64,000 nucleotides of DNA, from the NCBI RefSeq assembly GCF_900142005.1, contig NZ_FQZL01000006.1:300537-364536 (forward strand), given 5' to 3'. The stretch is from Dethiosulfatibacter aminovorans DSM 17477 (GTDB taxonomy: Bacteria; Bacillota; Clostridia; Tissierellales; Dethiosulfatibacteraceae). The number at the start of each line of letters is the position of its first letter. Positions within the stretch are counted from its first letter, which is position 1. The notes beneath the pieces were generated by a model. It ran no database searches. It had not been told where the DNA came from and worked only from the letters and a program-made list of their open reading frames with translations. Shown piece after piece: positions 25,947 to 34,420 of this stretch. The position numbers and the translations under genes were made by a program.

Positions 25947-26088
25947 TAATTCATCCTCCTATACTAATATCAAAATCAACAATAACATTTTTTATCTGAA
26001 ATTACACAATAACTTTCACTCCTCATAAATATTGGATCTATATCTGTATTAAGGATATAGATCCAATCAAGTAATCCAAAGTTAAATA

Positions 26089-27393
26089 TTAACCTGCCAG
26101 TATTCTAATGAGAAAACTCTGGATGATAAGTATCAATGCACCACCTAACCTGGATGATATTTGAGCAAATGGCATCAAATTCATTCTCTCCGATGCAGAT
26201 AGTATTGCTACATCTCCATTTCCTCCAACATTAGACATACAAAGTCCAGCAGTAATAGCTGATTCTATAAAAAAGAAATTTACCAGTCTTCCAACAATTC
26301 CTGCCCCTAAGAATCCTCCAACTACTGTAGCAATACATACAATTAAGTAAATTGGACTAAGAATGTCAATTATCCCTTGAATGCTAATCATAGTTATTCC
26401 AACACCTGCCATTAATGCTAATGTGAAATTTTTCACCAAGAATTTATACCATTTTAATGCCGCAAGTTCCATTTTCTTAGGAACGATCCCTGTTATTTTT
26501 GCTAATGCTACCGTTATAATAATGAAAGCATAATAATGAATTACCGGAACAAAGTTACCCACTATTCTCCCGAAAATAAAGAATGCGGATGACATAAATA
26601 GTCCTGTACCTAGATCTGTTATAGTCATTGAATCATCATCTTCATATTCTTCACTTTCTACCATAGTGAATCCTTTCATCAATACTCCATTACCTGATAG
26701 AGAAGGTTTCTTCTTTCCTAGTGAATTTAATACTCCAGCAAACACCAGTGAAGATATTCCCCCAAGAGTTACTGCTGGATAAATCTTACTAAACATAACT
26801 TCATTACCCGTTCCAAGTGCCGTACCATATATTTCCGACATAGGTATTGCCCCGCCACCTGTACCTCCTCCCATGATAGGTGCTGCTATATATAAAATAC
26901 TCTCTTTCCAACCAATACCTGCAACTTGACCTACTAATCCAGCTAATGCGTATGCCCCAATAATACCAGCGGTAATTGGTATGAAATATCTTGAACCTGC
27001 TTTAATTAACAAATTCCTATCAATCCCTAATAAACTTCCACATATCAAACCAGAAATATAAAATGTTATAAAACTTGTATTACCGCCCACAAAACCCTTG
27101 ACTGTCTCAATTAAATTTTCTGGAAATACATGAAAATGATTTAGAATAGCACAAGTAAAAGCAATTGCCGCTACTCCACCAATCGTATTTTTAATAAAAG
27201 GAATTTTATTTGCTACAAATGATAATGCAGATCCAATGAACATACAAACAGCAAATCCACCAATTAAATTATTTGGGAGTTTACCCAAATATGCTGCTAC
27301 CATAATTATTGTACCAAACAACAAAAACCATGAGGGAGTCATTCCAATAATAAGAGTTCTTTTACTAGTTTCTCTAGCTTTTTCATTAATCAT
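26089..27393 (-). CDS. 2-hydroxycarboxylate transporter family (CitS-like) permease
   Basis: The 434-residue protein has about 11-12 membrane segments. It contains two GGxG re-entrant loop motifs typical of the 2HCT family: IMGGGTGGGAIPMSEIYG (about residue 173) and NVGGNGDVAILSASERMNLMPFAQISSRLGG near the C terminus, the latter with the Arg that binds the substrate carboxylate in CitS. Relatives import citrate, malate or lactate with Na+ or H+, or exchange them. It lies between the M20 peptidase and creatininase-like genes, so the operon probably imports or exports a hydroxy-acid or a product of its catabolism. Confidence 0.93.
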   Translation of the reverse strand: MINEKARETSKRTLIIGMTPSWFLLFGTIIMVAAYLGKLPNNLIGGFAVCMFIGSALSFVANKIPFIKNTIGGVAAIAFTCAILNHFHVFPENLIETVKGFVGGNTSFITFYISGLICGSLLGIDRNLLIKAGSRYFIPITAGIIGAYALAGLVGQVAGIGWKESILYIAAPIMGGGTGGGAIPMSEIYGTALGTGNEVMFSKIYPAVTLGGISSLVFAGVLNSLGKKKPSLSGNGVLMKGFTMVESEEYEDDDSMTITDLGTGLFMSSAFFIFGRIVGNFVPVIHYYAFIIITVALAKITGIVPKKMELAALKWYKFLVKNFTLALMAGVGITMISIQGIIDILSPIYLIVCIATVVGGFLGAGIVGRLVNFFFIESAITAGLCMSNVGGNGDVAILSASERMNLMPFAQISSRLGGALILIIQSFLIRILAG

Positions 27394-27451
27394 TATTTAA
27401 CCTCCGAATTATAAATATTATTCTATTTCTTAACACTAACTTCTACATAAT

Positions 27452-28816
27452 TTATTTTTTTATACATTGATAGAGTAATGCTACAATATGTTTTATCGAC
27501 TCTTTATAATCATCGAGTGATAAATTTTCATTAGGTCCATGATGAGATGAACCTGTATTTGCTGGGCCTATTCCTATAATTGGTATTTCTGGCCAAACCT
27601 CTCTAAATACAATACCAGGACCGCCTCCTAGGGCAGTAAGCTCTAAAACAATTGGTTTATCATAAACTTTCTGCGCTGATTTACGCATTATCTCAGTAAA
27701 TTCACTTTCTATAGGTGTTCTAACTGGAGTATTTTTACCAGTTATATAAATTTCAATATCCTCAAAACCATGCTTGTCTAAATGTTTTCTTAACAAATCA
27801 ATGATTTCATCTGGATCTTGATTGGCTACAAGGTTGAAATTTGCTTTTGCTGAAGCCAAATAAGGGTTAATAAGACGTTTACTCTTATACATTTCACCTG
27901 ACTCCAATCCATTAATTACAAGAGTAGGAACTGTGTATAATTTCTCTTTAACTTCATATCCGCTAATATTATCAATGAATTTTCTGTTGCCTATTCTAGC
28001 TCTTAATTTTTCTTCATCAAATGGGAAATCATTCAATACTTTAATATCCTCTTTTGTAAGAGGAATTACTTTATCATAAAAGCCATCAATTAATACTCTC
28101 TCATTAACATCTTTTAAGGTGCTTAAAGCCCAAACTAATCTCCAAGCAGCATTAGGTACTATAGACCCCATCCTGGCGTGTACATCTACATTTGAAGTCT
28201 TACATACTAATTCTAATCCAATACCTCCCCTTACACCATATCTTACCCAAGGATTATTATCTTCATCTTTTCTACCATTCTCCCAAATACATAAATCCGC
28301 TTTTGTCATTTGCCTAAATGTTTCTTTTTGCTCTTTAGCAAATCTATATAAACTTGTACTGCCAGTTTCTTCATCACCCTCAACCAAAAACTTAACATTA
28401 ATAGGCAGTTCTTTTTTAACCGCTAAGATTGCTTCAACGGCATGCAATCTTGAAAACAATCCACCTTTATTGTCTGAAACACCTCTAGCGTATATTTTAC
28501 CGTTATGAATTTCTCCTTTAAACGGTGAATATTTCCATTTATCAATAGGATGTTCAGCTACTATGTCATAATGATTATAAAAAAGAATAGTTTTATTCTC
28601 ATTTCCGGTTTTTTCTCCAAAAACTATCGGATTACCCTCATCTATTGGATAAGATTTGCAGTTTAGATCCAATAATTCCATTTTATTCGCAATATACTTA
28701 GCTGATTTATCCAATCCTTCTTCATCACCAATTACACTTCTAAACTTACATATTTCTTGAAGTTCTTCAATCATATTGTCAAAATGTTCATCAATATACT
28801 CAAAAATTTTCTCCAC
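27452..28816 (-). CDS. M20 family metallopeptidase/deacylase
   Basis: The 454-residue protein starts at a GTG with GGAGG 5 nt upstream. The M20 catalytic domain has FYNHYDIVAE (metal His and base Asp), ARGVSDNKGGLFS (bridging Asp), FLVEGDEETGSTSL (Glu-Glu), an inserted dimerisation domain (about 205-330) and a C-terminal GSSHHGPNE His. The family hydrolyses C-terminal dipeptide bonds, N-acyl or N-carbamoyl amino acids. No signal peptide is present, so it is cytoplasmic. Within this operon an N-acyl or carbamoyl substrate is more likely than general peptides. It is preceded by a 391-nt gap holding a tiny ORF. Confidence 0.92.
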   Translation of the reverse strand: MEKIFEYIDEHFDNMIEELQEICKFRSVIGDEEGLDKSAKYIANKMELLDLNCKSYPIDEGNPIVFGEKTGNENKTILFYNHYDIVAEHPIDKWKYSPFKGEIHNGKIYARGVSDNKGGLFSRLHAVEAILAVKKELPINVKFLVEGDEETGSTSLYRFAKEQKETFRQMTKADLCIWENGRKDEDNNPWVRYGVRGGIGLELVCKTSNVDVHARMGSIVPNAAWRLVWALSTLKDVNERVLIDGFYDKVIPLTKEDIKVLNDFPFDEEKLRARIGNRKFIDNISGYEVKEKLYTVPTLVINGLESGEMYKSKRLINPYLASAKANFNLVANQDPDEIIDLLRKHLDKHGFEDIEIYITGKNTPVRTPIESEFTEIMRKSAQKVYDKPIVLELTALGGGPGIVFREVWPEIPIIGIGPANTGSSHHGPNENLSLDDYKESIKHIVALLYQCIKK

Positions 28817-29046
28817 AATTTCCTCCTGTTAAATACTCAAATTGACTAACACCAGTATACAAACGATAATTCTATCCTCAAATATCAACAATTTCTAATG
28901 TAGCACTACTTATCATAAATACTACTATAATAATATCATTATCGTTCTACTTCATTCAAATAATAATTAAACTGTCTATCCTAATATAATTTAATTGACA
29001 TATTTTGAATTGAAATATACTAATATATCCTTTAATTCTTTACACC

Positions 29047-29085
29047 TTATCCATAAAGTGAATGTAGCTGCACTCCTCTTATCAT
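29047..29085 (-). CDS. Possible 12-residue leader peptide ORF
   Basis: ATG at 29085 opens a 12-codon frame (MIRGVQLHSLYG, stop TAA) with a strong AGAGGAGGTG ribosome site 7 nt upstream. It lies in the long gap between the nitrilase-like and M20 genes. No relative is recognised. It may be a leader peptide or a chance ribosome site; the site is unusually strong for a gap. Confidence 0.35.
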   Translation of the reverse strand: MIRGVQLHSLYG

Positions 29086-29207
29086 ATCATCACCTCCTCT
29101 TTAATATTAACTAATTTTTTATATATATTAGTTGTATCTTTCTTATTGAGCATCCACATTTCATTGTTTTGTAACTATTCATTAGTAGATAACTCTAGTA
29201 TTATTCC

Positions 29208-30023
29208 CTATACAAAATCCCTCTTATGTTCAAGACATGGAATTGTTTTCCTAATATTTTCCAGATAATTCATATCTATATCTGCCATCAAATAGCCAAC
29301 TCCTTCTTTAGCTCTTGCAATAACTGTACCCCAAGGATCTACTACCATAGTATTTCCATAAGATATTTTTCCAATAGGTCTTTCCCCAAATTGATTTACA
29401 CCTACAATAAATACCTGATTTTCAATAGCTCTTGATCTTAACAATACCTCCCAATGATCTTTACCAGTATAGAGTGTAAAGGCAGCTGGTACAAAAATTA
29501 TTTTAGCGCCTTTTTCAGTAAGCTTTCTAAATAATTCTGGAAATCTCAAATCATAGCAAATAGAGAATCCAAAACATCCAATTTCAGTTACCGCATTAAC
29601 TACTTCATTACCATTTTTAACAATATCAGATTCTTTTTCATTTACTATGCCTGGTATATCAACATCAAACAAATGTATCTTCCTATATACTGTTTCAATT
29701 TGCCCTTTGGGATTTATCAAAACAGATGTATTATATACTTTTTCTTCAGATTCATCCTTTTCCAAAAAGCTTCCATTATGAATGTATACATTATTCTTCA
29801 CAGCAATTCTTCTGATAGTATTGATAATGTTGTCATTTAAAAACTCTGCATGTTCTATCATGTTTTTATCTGATAAATAAGTTGAACATTCAGGAAACAC
29901 CACTAGTTTTGCACCTTCTGCAGCACATTTTTCAGTAATATCCTTAATGGTTTCCAAATTCCTCTCAACATCATCTTTTGTATTTAATTGTCCTAAACCT
30001 ATTCGAAGTTTTTCCATTTTCAT
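29208..30023 (-). CDS. Nitrilase superfamily carbon-nitrogen hydrolase
   Basis: The 271-residue protein (start at the ATG at 30023 behind GAGGTGG; an ATG two codons later is possible) has the Glu-Lys-Cys triad: VVFPECSTY (Glu45), TVYRKIHLFDVDIP (Lys) and FGFSICYDLRFPEL (Cys). The Nit/omega-amidase branch, with the CYDLRFPE nucleophile context, usually hydrolyses amides of dicarboxylic acid monoamides or N-carbamoyl groups rather than nitriles. An omega-amidase-type role would release ammonia and a dicarboxylate, which would fit the carboxylate transporters nearby. It is the second gene after the sigma-54 promoter. Confidence 0.92.
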   Translation of the reverse strand: MKMEKLRIGLGQLNTKDDVERNLETIKDITEKCAAEGAKLVVFPECSTYLSDKNMIEHAEFLNDNIINTIRRIAVKNNVYIHNGSFLEKDESEEKVYNTSVLINPKGQIETVYRKIHLFDVDIPGIVNEKESDIVKNGNEVVNAVTEIGCFGFSICYDLRFPELFRKLTEKGAKIIFVPAAFTLYTGKDHWEVLLRSRAIENQVFIVGVNQFGERPIGKISYGNTMVVDPWGTVIARAKEGVGYLMADIDMNYLENIRKTIPCLEHKRDFV

Positions 30024-30084
30024 ACACCACCTCAATATTTAATAACAAGTCTAATCTATTAACTAACTAGAATAATTAAAGATA

Positions 30085-30744
30085 TTACAACATTATTGAT
30101 TTCACTAAATTAGTAGCGCCAGATATTTCTGGTAGACTCATTCCATTCTTTATCTTTTTTATTAGTTCTTTTTCAAACTTCATATCCTTTTCTACTTTTT
30201 CCAATAATTCATCTGCATCTTCACACTTGATTACTAAAACACCTGTATCATCTCCGAATATCAAATCTCCAGGATTAACTACTGCCCCACCACATTGAAT
30301 AGATGTATTTATTTCGCCATACAAACCTAATAGTTTAGTAGTAACAACAGATACTCCAGTTGCAAACACCGGAATACCAACATCTTTTATTCCATGAATA
30401 TCCGTTACTGGACCATCAACAATAATTGCAGCAGCACCCCTTTCCTTGGCCGCTAATGCTAATACATCCCCTACCGGTGCATATACATCATCTCCGATAC
30501 GATCAATCACTATAACGTCACCCGGTTGAATCAAGTCAATACAATAATGCAGAAGTGTAGAATCATTAACTGTAATTTTTAATGTAAAAGCTGGTCCAAC
30601 AACCTTAACGTTTGGAAATACAGGTTTTATTGCCGGATTCATAAATCCGGTATGGATATAGTGTCCAGCTGTTGCTGGTTCCGCATTTTTGTATCTTTCA
30701 ATAATATCTTTACTAAGATTATTAACTCTAGGTAATATTTTCAT
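30085..30744 (-). CDS. RraA/HMG-aldolase family protein, altered active-site motif
   Basis: The 219-residue protein starts at the ATG at 30744, 6 nt after AGGAGG. It has the RraA fold marks PGDVIVIDRIGDD, APVGDVLALAAKERGAAAIIVDG and IPVFATGV. The class II aldolases of this family (4-hydroxy-4-methyl-2-oxoglutarate aldolase, oxaloacetate decarboxylase) share a G-D-X20-R-D metal and substrate motif. Here Gly92-Asp93 and Asp115 are kept but Thr114 replaces the Arg. The enzyme may therefore act on a different substrate or be non-catalytic. It is the first gene behind the sigma-54 promoter at 30934-30949. Confidence 0.85.
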   Translation of the reverse strand: MKILPRVNNLSKDIIERYKNAEPATAGHYIHTGFMNPAIKPVFPNVKVVGPAFTLKITVNDSTLLHYCIDLIQPGDVIVIDRIGDDVYAPVGDVLALAAKERGAAAIIVDGPVTDIHGIKDVGIPVFATGVSVVTTKLLGLYGEINTSIQCGGAVVNPGDLIFGDDTGVLVIKCEDADELLEKVEKDMKFEKELIKKIKNGMSLPEISGATNLVKSIML

Positions 30745-30933
30745 TCTATTCCTCCTAATTTTTCTATGTAACTTCAAATTTAATTAACTGACTTTCTCCT
30801 ATACAGTAGTGGTTTAAACGCCTCCCCTTTTCTTAAATGCATATTGGAATGCTACTTCTAAAGTAATTATGTTTAAATATCATAATATTTACTCACATCA
30901 TATATTGATAAAGAATATTACAATAGATTAATA

Positions 30934-30949
30934 AGCAATTATCATGCCA
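30934..30949 (-). promoter_or_regulatory. Sigma-54 promoter upstream of the amidohydrolase operon
   Basis: On the minus strand the site reads TGGCATG-ATAA-TTGCT, the same one-base departure from consensus as the dctP promoter (T for C at the sixth base) and the same 10-nt GG-to-GC spacing. It lies about 190 nt before the RraA-like gene. Confidence 0.85.
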
Positions 30950-30998
30950 AGATTACAAGTATAAAATCGTATGAAATTCCAACGTTTCTTTTTTTCAC

Positions 30999-31040
30999 AA
31001 AACAAAGCAACGAGTCATAAAAGACTCGTTGCTTTGTTTT
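30999..31040. promoter_or_regulatory. Long palindrome, copy 2, upstream of the second sigma-54 promoter
   Basis: A perfect 18-bp inverted repeat with a 6-nt centre has its midpoint 72 bp upstream of the -24 GG. The inner 17-nt arms are identical to those of copy 1 at 22333-22390, while the central 6 nt and the outer bases differ. It is a candidate binding site for the PAS/sigma-54 activator. Confidence 0.75.
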
Positions 31041-31063
31041 CACTATTTACCAACACTTTCTAC

Positions 31064-31099
31064 CGAACCGAATATGCCTCGAGAATCACATTCGGTTCG
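31064..31099. promoter_or_regulatory. Distal inverted repeat, copy 2 (candidate upstream activating sequence)
   Basis: CGAACCGAAT and ATTCGGTTCG form a 10-bp inverted repeat with a 16-nt centre. Its midpoint is 134 bp upstream of the -24 element. The core GAACC/GGTTC is shared with copy 1. TTTCTACCGAAC, overlapping its left arm, recurs 110 bp away at 31167-31178. Confidence 0.55.
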
Positions 31100-31191
31100 C
31101 CAAGGCCTAAAAAAATCTCCTGTCTATATTTCATACTAATTTTTATTTTTCTATTTAATAACTAGATTTCTACCGAACTTCACTTATAGAA

Positions 31192-31230
31192 AATAAAAAA
31201 CAGCCCATAAACAAAATAGTCATGAGCTGT
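31192..31230 (-). terminator. Terminator of rnpB
   Basis: On the minus strand a 9-bp stem with one G-T wobble (ACAGCTCAT with ATGGGCTGT) is followed by TTTTTTATTTT, 20 nt beyond the RNase P RNA 3' end. Confidence 0.8.
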
Positions 31231-31249
31231 ATCCGTTGATATTACTATC

Positions 31250-31580
31250 AATTAGGTTGAGTAAATCTATAAGCCGAGTTCTGTATTCGATAATCATCTA
31301 TCTAGGCACATCGTTGCCGAAGTGCTCAAGCGACCTACCACGGGATATGACGAGCAGCCATTCCAGGTCCCTGCTTGGTCTTGCTTCAAATGGGGTTTAC
31401 ACAGCCGACTAGTCGCCTAGCCGCTGGTGAGCTCTTACCTCACCTTTTCATCCTTACCCTTGCGGGCGGTAATTTTCTGTTGCACTTGCCTTAAGGTCAC
31501 CCTCACTGGCCGTTAACCAGCATCATGCTCTATGAAGCTCGGACTTTCCTCATGTTTCCATGCGATTATCCAACTTACTC
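31250..31580 (-). ncRNA. rnpB: RNase P RNA
   Basis: The minus strand has the conserved core of bacterial RNase P RNA: GAGGAAAGTCCGAGCT near the 5' end, ACAGAAAATTACCGCC, and the 3' segment AACTCGGCTTATAG. The ends GAGTAAG and TTTACTC can pair as P1. The approximate bounds come from that helix and from the promoter upstream. The RNA cleaves 5' leaders from tRNA precursors. It fits an A-type layout, but the type was not modelled. Confidence 0.95.
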
Positions 31581-31586
31581 TTGAAC

Positions 31587-31615
31587 ATTATAGTACACTT
31601 CTGTAATAATATCAA
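31587..31615 (-). promoter_or_regulatory. Housekeeping promoter of rnpB
   Basis: On the minus strand TTGATA is followed after 17 nt by TATAAT, ending about 7 nt before the RNase P RNA. It abuts the end of the Nif3-like gene. Confidence 0.85.
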
Positions 31616-31618
31616 TCG

Positions 31619-32407
31619 TTATTTTATTCTTCCTGAAAAGTCATTGCTGTTGTACTTCAATAATTCAATATCCGGGAATTTGTGACTGATTACTTTTTCC
31701 ATATGGTCAACAAACACCTTTTCCAAACCATAGTGGCTTACATCCAAAAGATTCAGTCCAAGTTCATATGCCAGCTGTGCATCGTGATGCTTGATGTCTC
31801 CCGTTAGGTAAATATCTGCATTGAGGCTGCTTGCTTCAGCTATGAATTCTGATCCTGCACCTCCACAAAAAGCCACTTTCTTGATTTTGTTCTCTTTATT
31901 GAAGACATACTCTATAACATAATCCAATTTGAAAGTAGATTTCACACTTTCAACAAAATCATCAATTTCTTCAGCGTTTTCAAGTTCTCCTACCATGCCA
32001 AAACCAGCTTCCATTTCCGCATCGGTTTCCACGAGATTTCTGCAGTTTGAAAGTTCGAGCATTCCAGCTACTATGGTGTTCATGCCGTCTTTACCGGAAT
32101 CATAATTTGTATGCATGGAATAGCAGCTTATATCATTGACTATAAGCTTTTTAATTATTCCTCCCCTGTATGTGTTAAGCTCCAGGTTCTTCAGGGGAGA
32201 AAAGATGAAAGGATGATGTGAAAGTATCATGTCTGCATTGTTTTCAATCGCATATTCAACAGCCTTGTCTGTCACATCTATGGTTAAAACTATCTTCTTC
32301 ACTTCCCTGCTCTCATCTACAAGCTGGCTTCCTGAATTATCCCACGATTCAGCCAGAGACAAAGGAAATCTTTCATTCAAGTAATTGATCAGGTTATTCA
32401 ATACCAT
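31619..32407 (-). CDS. Nif3-like dinuclear metal centre hexameric protein
   Basis: The 262-residue member of the Nif3/YqfO/YbgI family starts LINYLNERFPLSLAESWDNSG. It has the metal-binding segments LSHHPFIFSPLKNL and CYSMHTNYD, the central AFCGGAGSEFI and the C-terminal TGDIKHHDAQLA and LLDVSHYGLEKV. These His, Asp and Glu residues bind two metal ions. The long central insert seen in Bacillus YqfO is missing. The family is linked to GTP cyclohydrolase I type 2-like annotation, but its role is not settled. It overlaps trmK by 14 nt, the common Firmicutes pairing. Confidence 0.93.
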   Translation of the reverse strand: MVLNNLINYLNERFPLSLAESWDNSGSQLVDESREVKKIVLTIDVTDKAVEYAIENNADMILSHHPFIFSPLKNLELNTYRGGIIKKLIVNDISCYSMHTNYDSGKDGMNTIVAGMLELSNCRNLVETDAEMEAGFGMVGELENAEEIDDFVESVKSTFKLDYVIEYVFNKENKIKKVAFCGGAGSEFIAEASSLNADIYLTGDIKHHDAQLAYELGLNLLDVSHYGLEKVFVDHMEKVISHKFPDIELLKYNSNDFSGRIK

Positions 32408-33086
32408 AGCTTTTCAATACCTCCCTGTATTCTTCATTTCTGGACTTCAGGTCTTCCTTCTTTTTATTAGAAATATTTGCCTTGTCCATATTGTGGATTA
32501 TTTCGGAATTTATCCTCATCTTGTTTTCAACAAACTTCTTCAGCAAGGGATGTTTCTTTTCAAAAAGAGTCCTCCCCGTTTCATAAAAAAGTTCCTTATC
32601 ATAAATGCAGGCCTTGGACGACTTCCTTGCCTTGATAAGTTCGTAGTAATGATAGTCTTCCTTGGCTATTTCTTCATCTACGATGCAAAATCCCTTTTCA
32701 TGAAGGTATTTCCTAACCTTGTCTGCAGCATTCATTGGCTGGAGGATCAATGTCTTTATTTCATCAAATTCTGTAATTTTTTCATCAAGTATTTTTGTTA
32801 TGAGAATTCCTCCCATACCTGCGATTACAATGGTATCAACTTCTTCTAGGGCAACAGGCTGAAGTCCGTTTCCAAGCCTTACTTCTATGGACTCCTCAAG
32901 ACCTGTGGATTCAACATAGTTTTTGGCAATTCTATAAGGACCTTCATTGACATCTGTTGCAACAACCTTTTTGCACAAGTTATTCTTAATCAGCATTTCC
33001 GGAATGTATGCATGGTCCGTCCCTATATCTGCGGCACTATTGCACTTGTCGAACATTTTGATTATGGTTTTAAGTCTTTCACTCAT
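32394..33086 (-). CDS. trmK: tRNA (adenine(22)-N(1))-methyltransferase TrmK
   Basis: The 230-residue class I methyltransferase has SAM-binding motif I in NSAADIGTDHAYIPEMLI, VVATDVNEGPYRIAKNYV, and motif IV-like DTIVIAGMGGILI, all typical of TrmK/YqfN. A C-terminal helical coiled coil (about 160-230) follows, as in the family. It methylates N1 of A22 in tRNAs. AGGAG precedes the ATG. It is downstream of rpoD after a strong hairpin and coupled to the Nif3-like gene. Confidence 0.93.
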   Translation of the reverse strand: MSERLKTIIKMFDKCNSAADIGTDHAYIPEMLIKNNLCKKVVATDVNEGPYRIAKNYVESTGLEESIEVRLGNGLQPVALEEVDTIVIAGMGGILITKILDEKITEFDEIKTLILQPMNAADKVRKYLHEKGFCIVDEEIAKEDYHYYELIKARKSSKACIYDKELFYETGRTLFEKKHPLLKKFVENKMRINSEIIHNMDKANISNKKKEDLKSRNEEYREVLKSYGIE

Positions 33087-33168
33087 GTTTTTCTCCTACA
33101 ATAATAAAATTCTCAGGATATCAAGTCCTTCGAATTTCCGGTCAGTTGAATCATATTGACCGATTAAC

Positions 33169-33201
33169 TAGATAAAGATTCGGAAACCGAATCTTTATCT
33201 A
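33169..33201 (-). terminator. Hairpin after rpoD
   Basis: A 15-bp perfect stem (AGATAAAGATTCGG core with its complement, 3-nt loop) lies 8 nt after the rpoD stop. The T run is weak on the minus strand, so it may terminate partly and leave reduced trmK read-through. Confidence 0.6.
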
Positions 33202-33208
33202 TATATTC

Positions 33209-34408
33209 TTATTCTAAATAATCTTTAAGCTTCTTGCTTCTGCTTGGGTGCCTCAATTTTCTCAAAGCCTTGGCTTCAATTTGTCTGATTCTTTCCCTTG
33301 TTACATCGAACTCCTTGCCGACTTCTTCAAGAGTTCTTGCTCTTCCATCATCAAGGCCAAATCTGAGCCTGAGCACTTTTTGCTCCCTTTCTGTCAGCGT
33401 ATCCAATACATCTACAAGCTGTTCCTTAAGTAGGATTGACGTTGCAGCATCTGCAGGTGCCTGTGCATCGTCATCGGGAATAAAGTCTCCAAGATGGCTG
33501 TCTTCCTCTTCTCCGATTGGAGTCTCGAGAGAAACAGGTTCCTGAGCAATTTTAAGGATTTCTCTTACCTTTTCAGGTTCCATATCCATCTCTTCCGCTA
33601 TCTCTTCAGGTGTTGCATCTCTTCCCAGTTCCTGGAGAAGCTGTCTCTTGACTCTTATGAGCTTGTTGATGGTTTCTACCATATGGACAGGTATCCTGAT
33701 GGTTCTTGCCTGGTCGGCAATTGCCCTTGTGATGGCTTGTCTTATCCACCATGTTGCATATGTACTGAACTTGTATCCTTTTCTGTAGTCAAACTTTTCA
33801 ACAGCCTTGATAAGTCCAAGATTTCCTTCCTGAATGAGGTCAAGGAACAGCATTCCCCTGCCTACATATCTTTTTGCTATACTTACAACAAGTCTAAGGT
33901 TTGCTTCTGCAAGCCTGCTCTTGGCTATATCGTCTTTTTCTTCCATTCTCTTAGCAAGCTCTACTTCCTCTTCAGCCGTAAGCAATGGTACCTTTCCAAT
34001 TTCCTTGAGATACATTCTGACAGGGTCGTCAACATTTACACCTTTAAGAAGGACCACATCCGATTCCTTCTTCTTTCTGGTGGTTATATCTTCGATATCA
34101 TCATCGGTAACACTATCATCCGGTTCGACTTCCACGCCATCTTCATCTTCTTTTTCAGTCAGAATCAAGTCATCCTGAAAGCCCATTATCTCTATTTTAT
34201 TGTCTTCAAGGAACTTATAAACCTCATCTATCTCATCAGGCGAAATATCAACTTTTTCAAAGGTTTCAACTATTTCCTTATATTCAATAAATCCTTCCTT
34301 TTTACATTTCTTTTTAAGCATCTGCTTAAGTTCTTCGACCGTGTTTTGCTCTATAGTTTCATCCTGTTCATTCTTCGAATCGTTATTTACAACTTTCTTT
34401 GCACTCAT
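33209..34408 (-). CDS. rpoD: Primary RNA polymerase sigma factor RpoD/SigA
   Basis: The 399-residue protein has an acidic, Lys-rich region 1.1, the 1.2 segment [29 protein letters not shown], region 2 ([19 protein letters not shown], then [19 protein letters not shown] and [13 protein letters not shown]), region 3, and region 4 with [15 protein letters not shown] and [18 protein letters not shown]. These are the -10 and -35 recognition parts of the housekeeping factor. It follows dnaG by 12 nt, the macromolecular synthesis operon arrangement (dnaG-rpoD) of Firmicutes. Confidence 0.98.
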   Translation of the reverse strand: MSAKKVVNNDSKNEQDETIEQNTVEELKQMLKKKCKKEGFIEYKEIVETFEKVDISPDEIDEVYKFLEDNKIEIMGFQDDLILTEKEDEDGVEVEPDDSVTDDDIEDITTRKKKESDVVLLKGVNVDDPVRMYLKEIGKVPLLTAEEEVELAKRMEEKDDIAKSRLAEANLRLVVSIAKRYVGRGMLFLDLIQEGNLGLIKAVEKFDYRKGYKFSTYATWWIRQAITRAIADQARTIRIPVHMVETINKLIRVKRQLLQELGRDATPEEIAEEMDMEPEKVREILKIAQEPVSLETPIGEEEDSHLGDFIPDDDAQAPADAATSILLKEQLVDVLDTLTEREQKVLRLRFGLDDGRARTLEEVGKEFDVTRERIRQIEAKALRKLRHPSRSKKLKDYLE

Positions 34409-34420
34409 ATAGTAGCCCCC

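Noticed and set aside
30828..30850. Sigma-54-like sequence closer to the RraA-like gene
   Set aside because: The spacing between GG-like and GC elements is 11 nt and the -24 GG is not present.
22344..31040. Identical palindromes at both ends of the activator-amidohydrolase segment, considered as ends of a composite transposon
   Set aside because: They are in the same orientation, no transposase lies between them, and their fixed spacing to sigma-54 promoters fits a regulatory role better.
22244..31165. Similar short ORFs at 22244-22474 and 30971-31165, both with NKATS and KRLVALF
   Set aside because: The shared peptide is just the translation of the conserved palindrome; no ribosome site or codon bias supports a protein.
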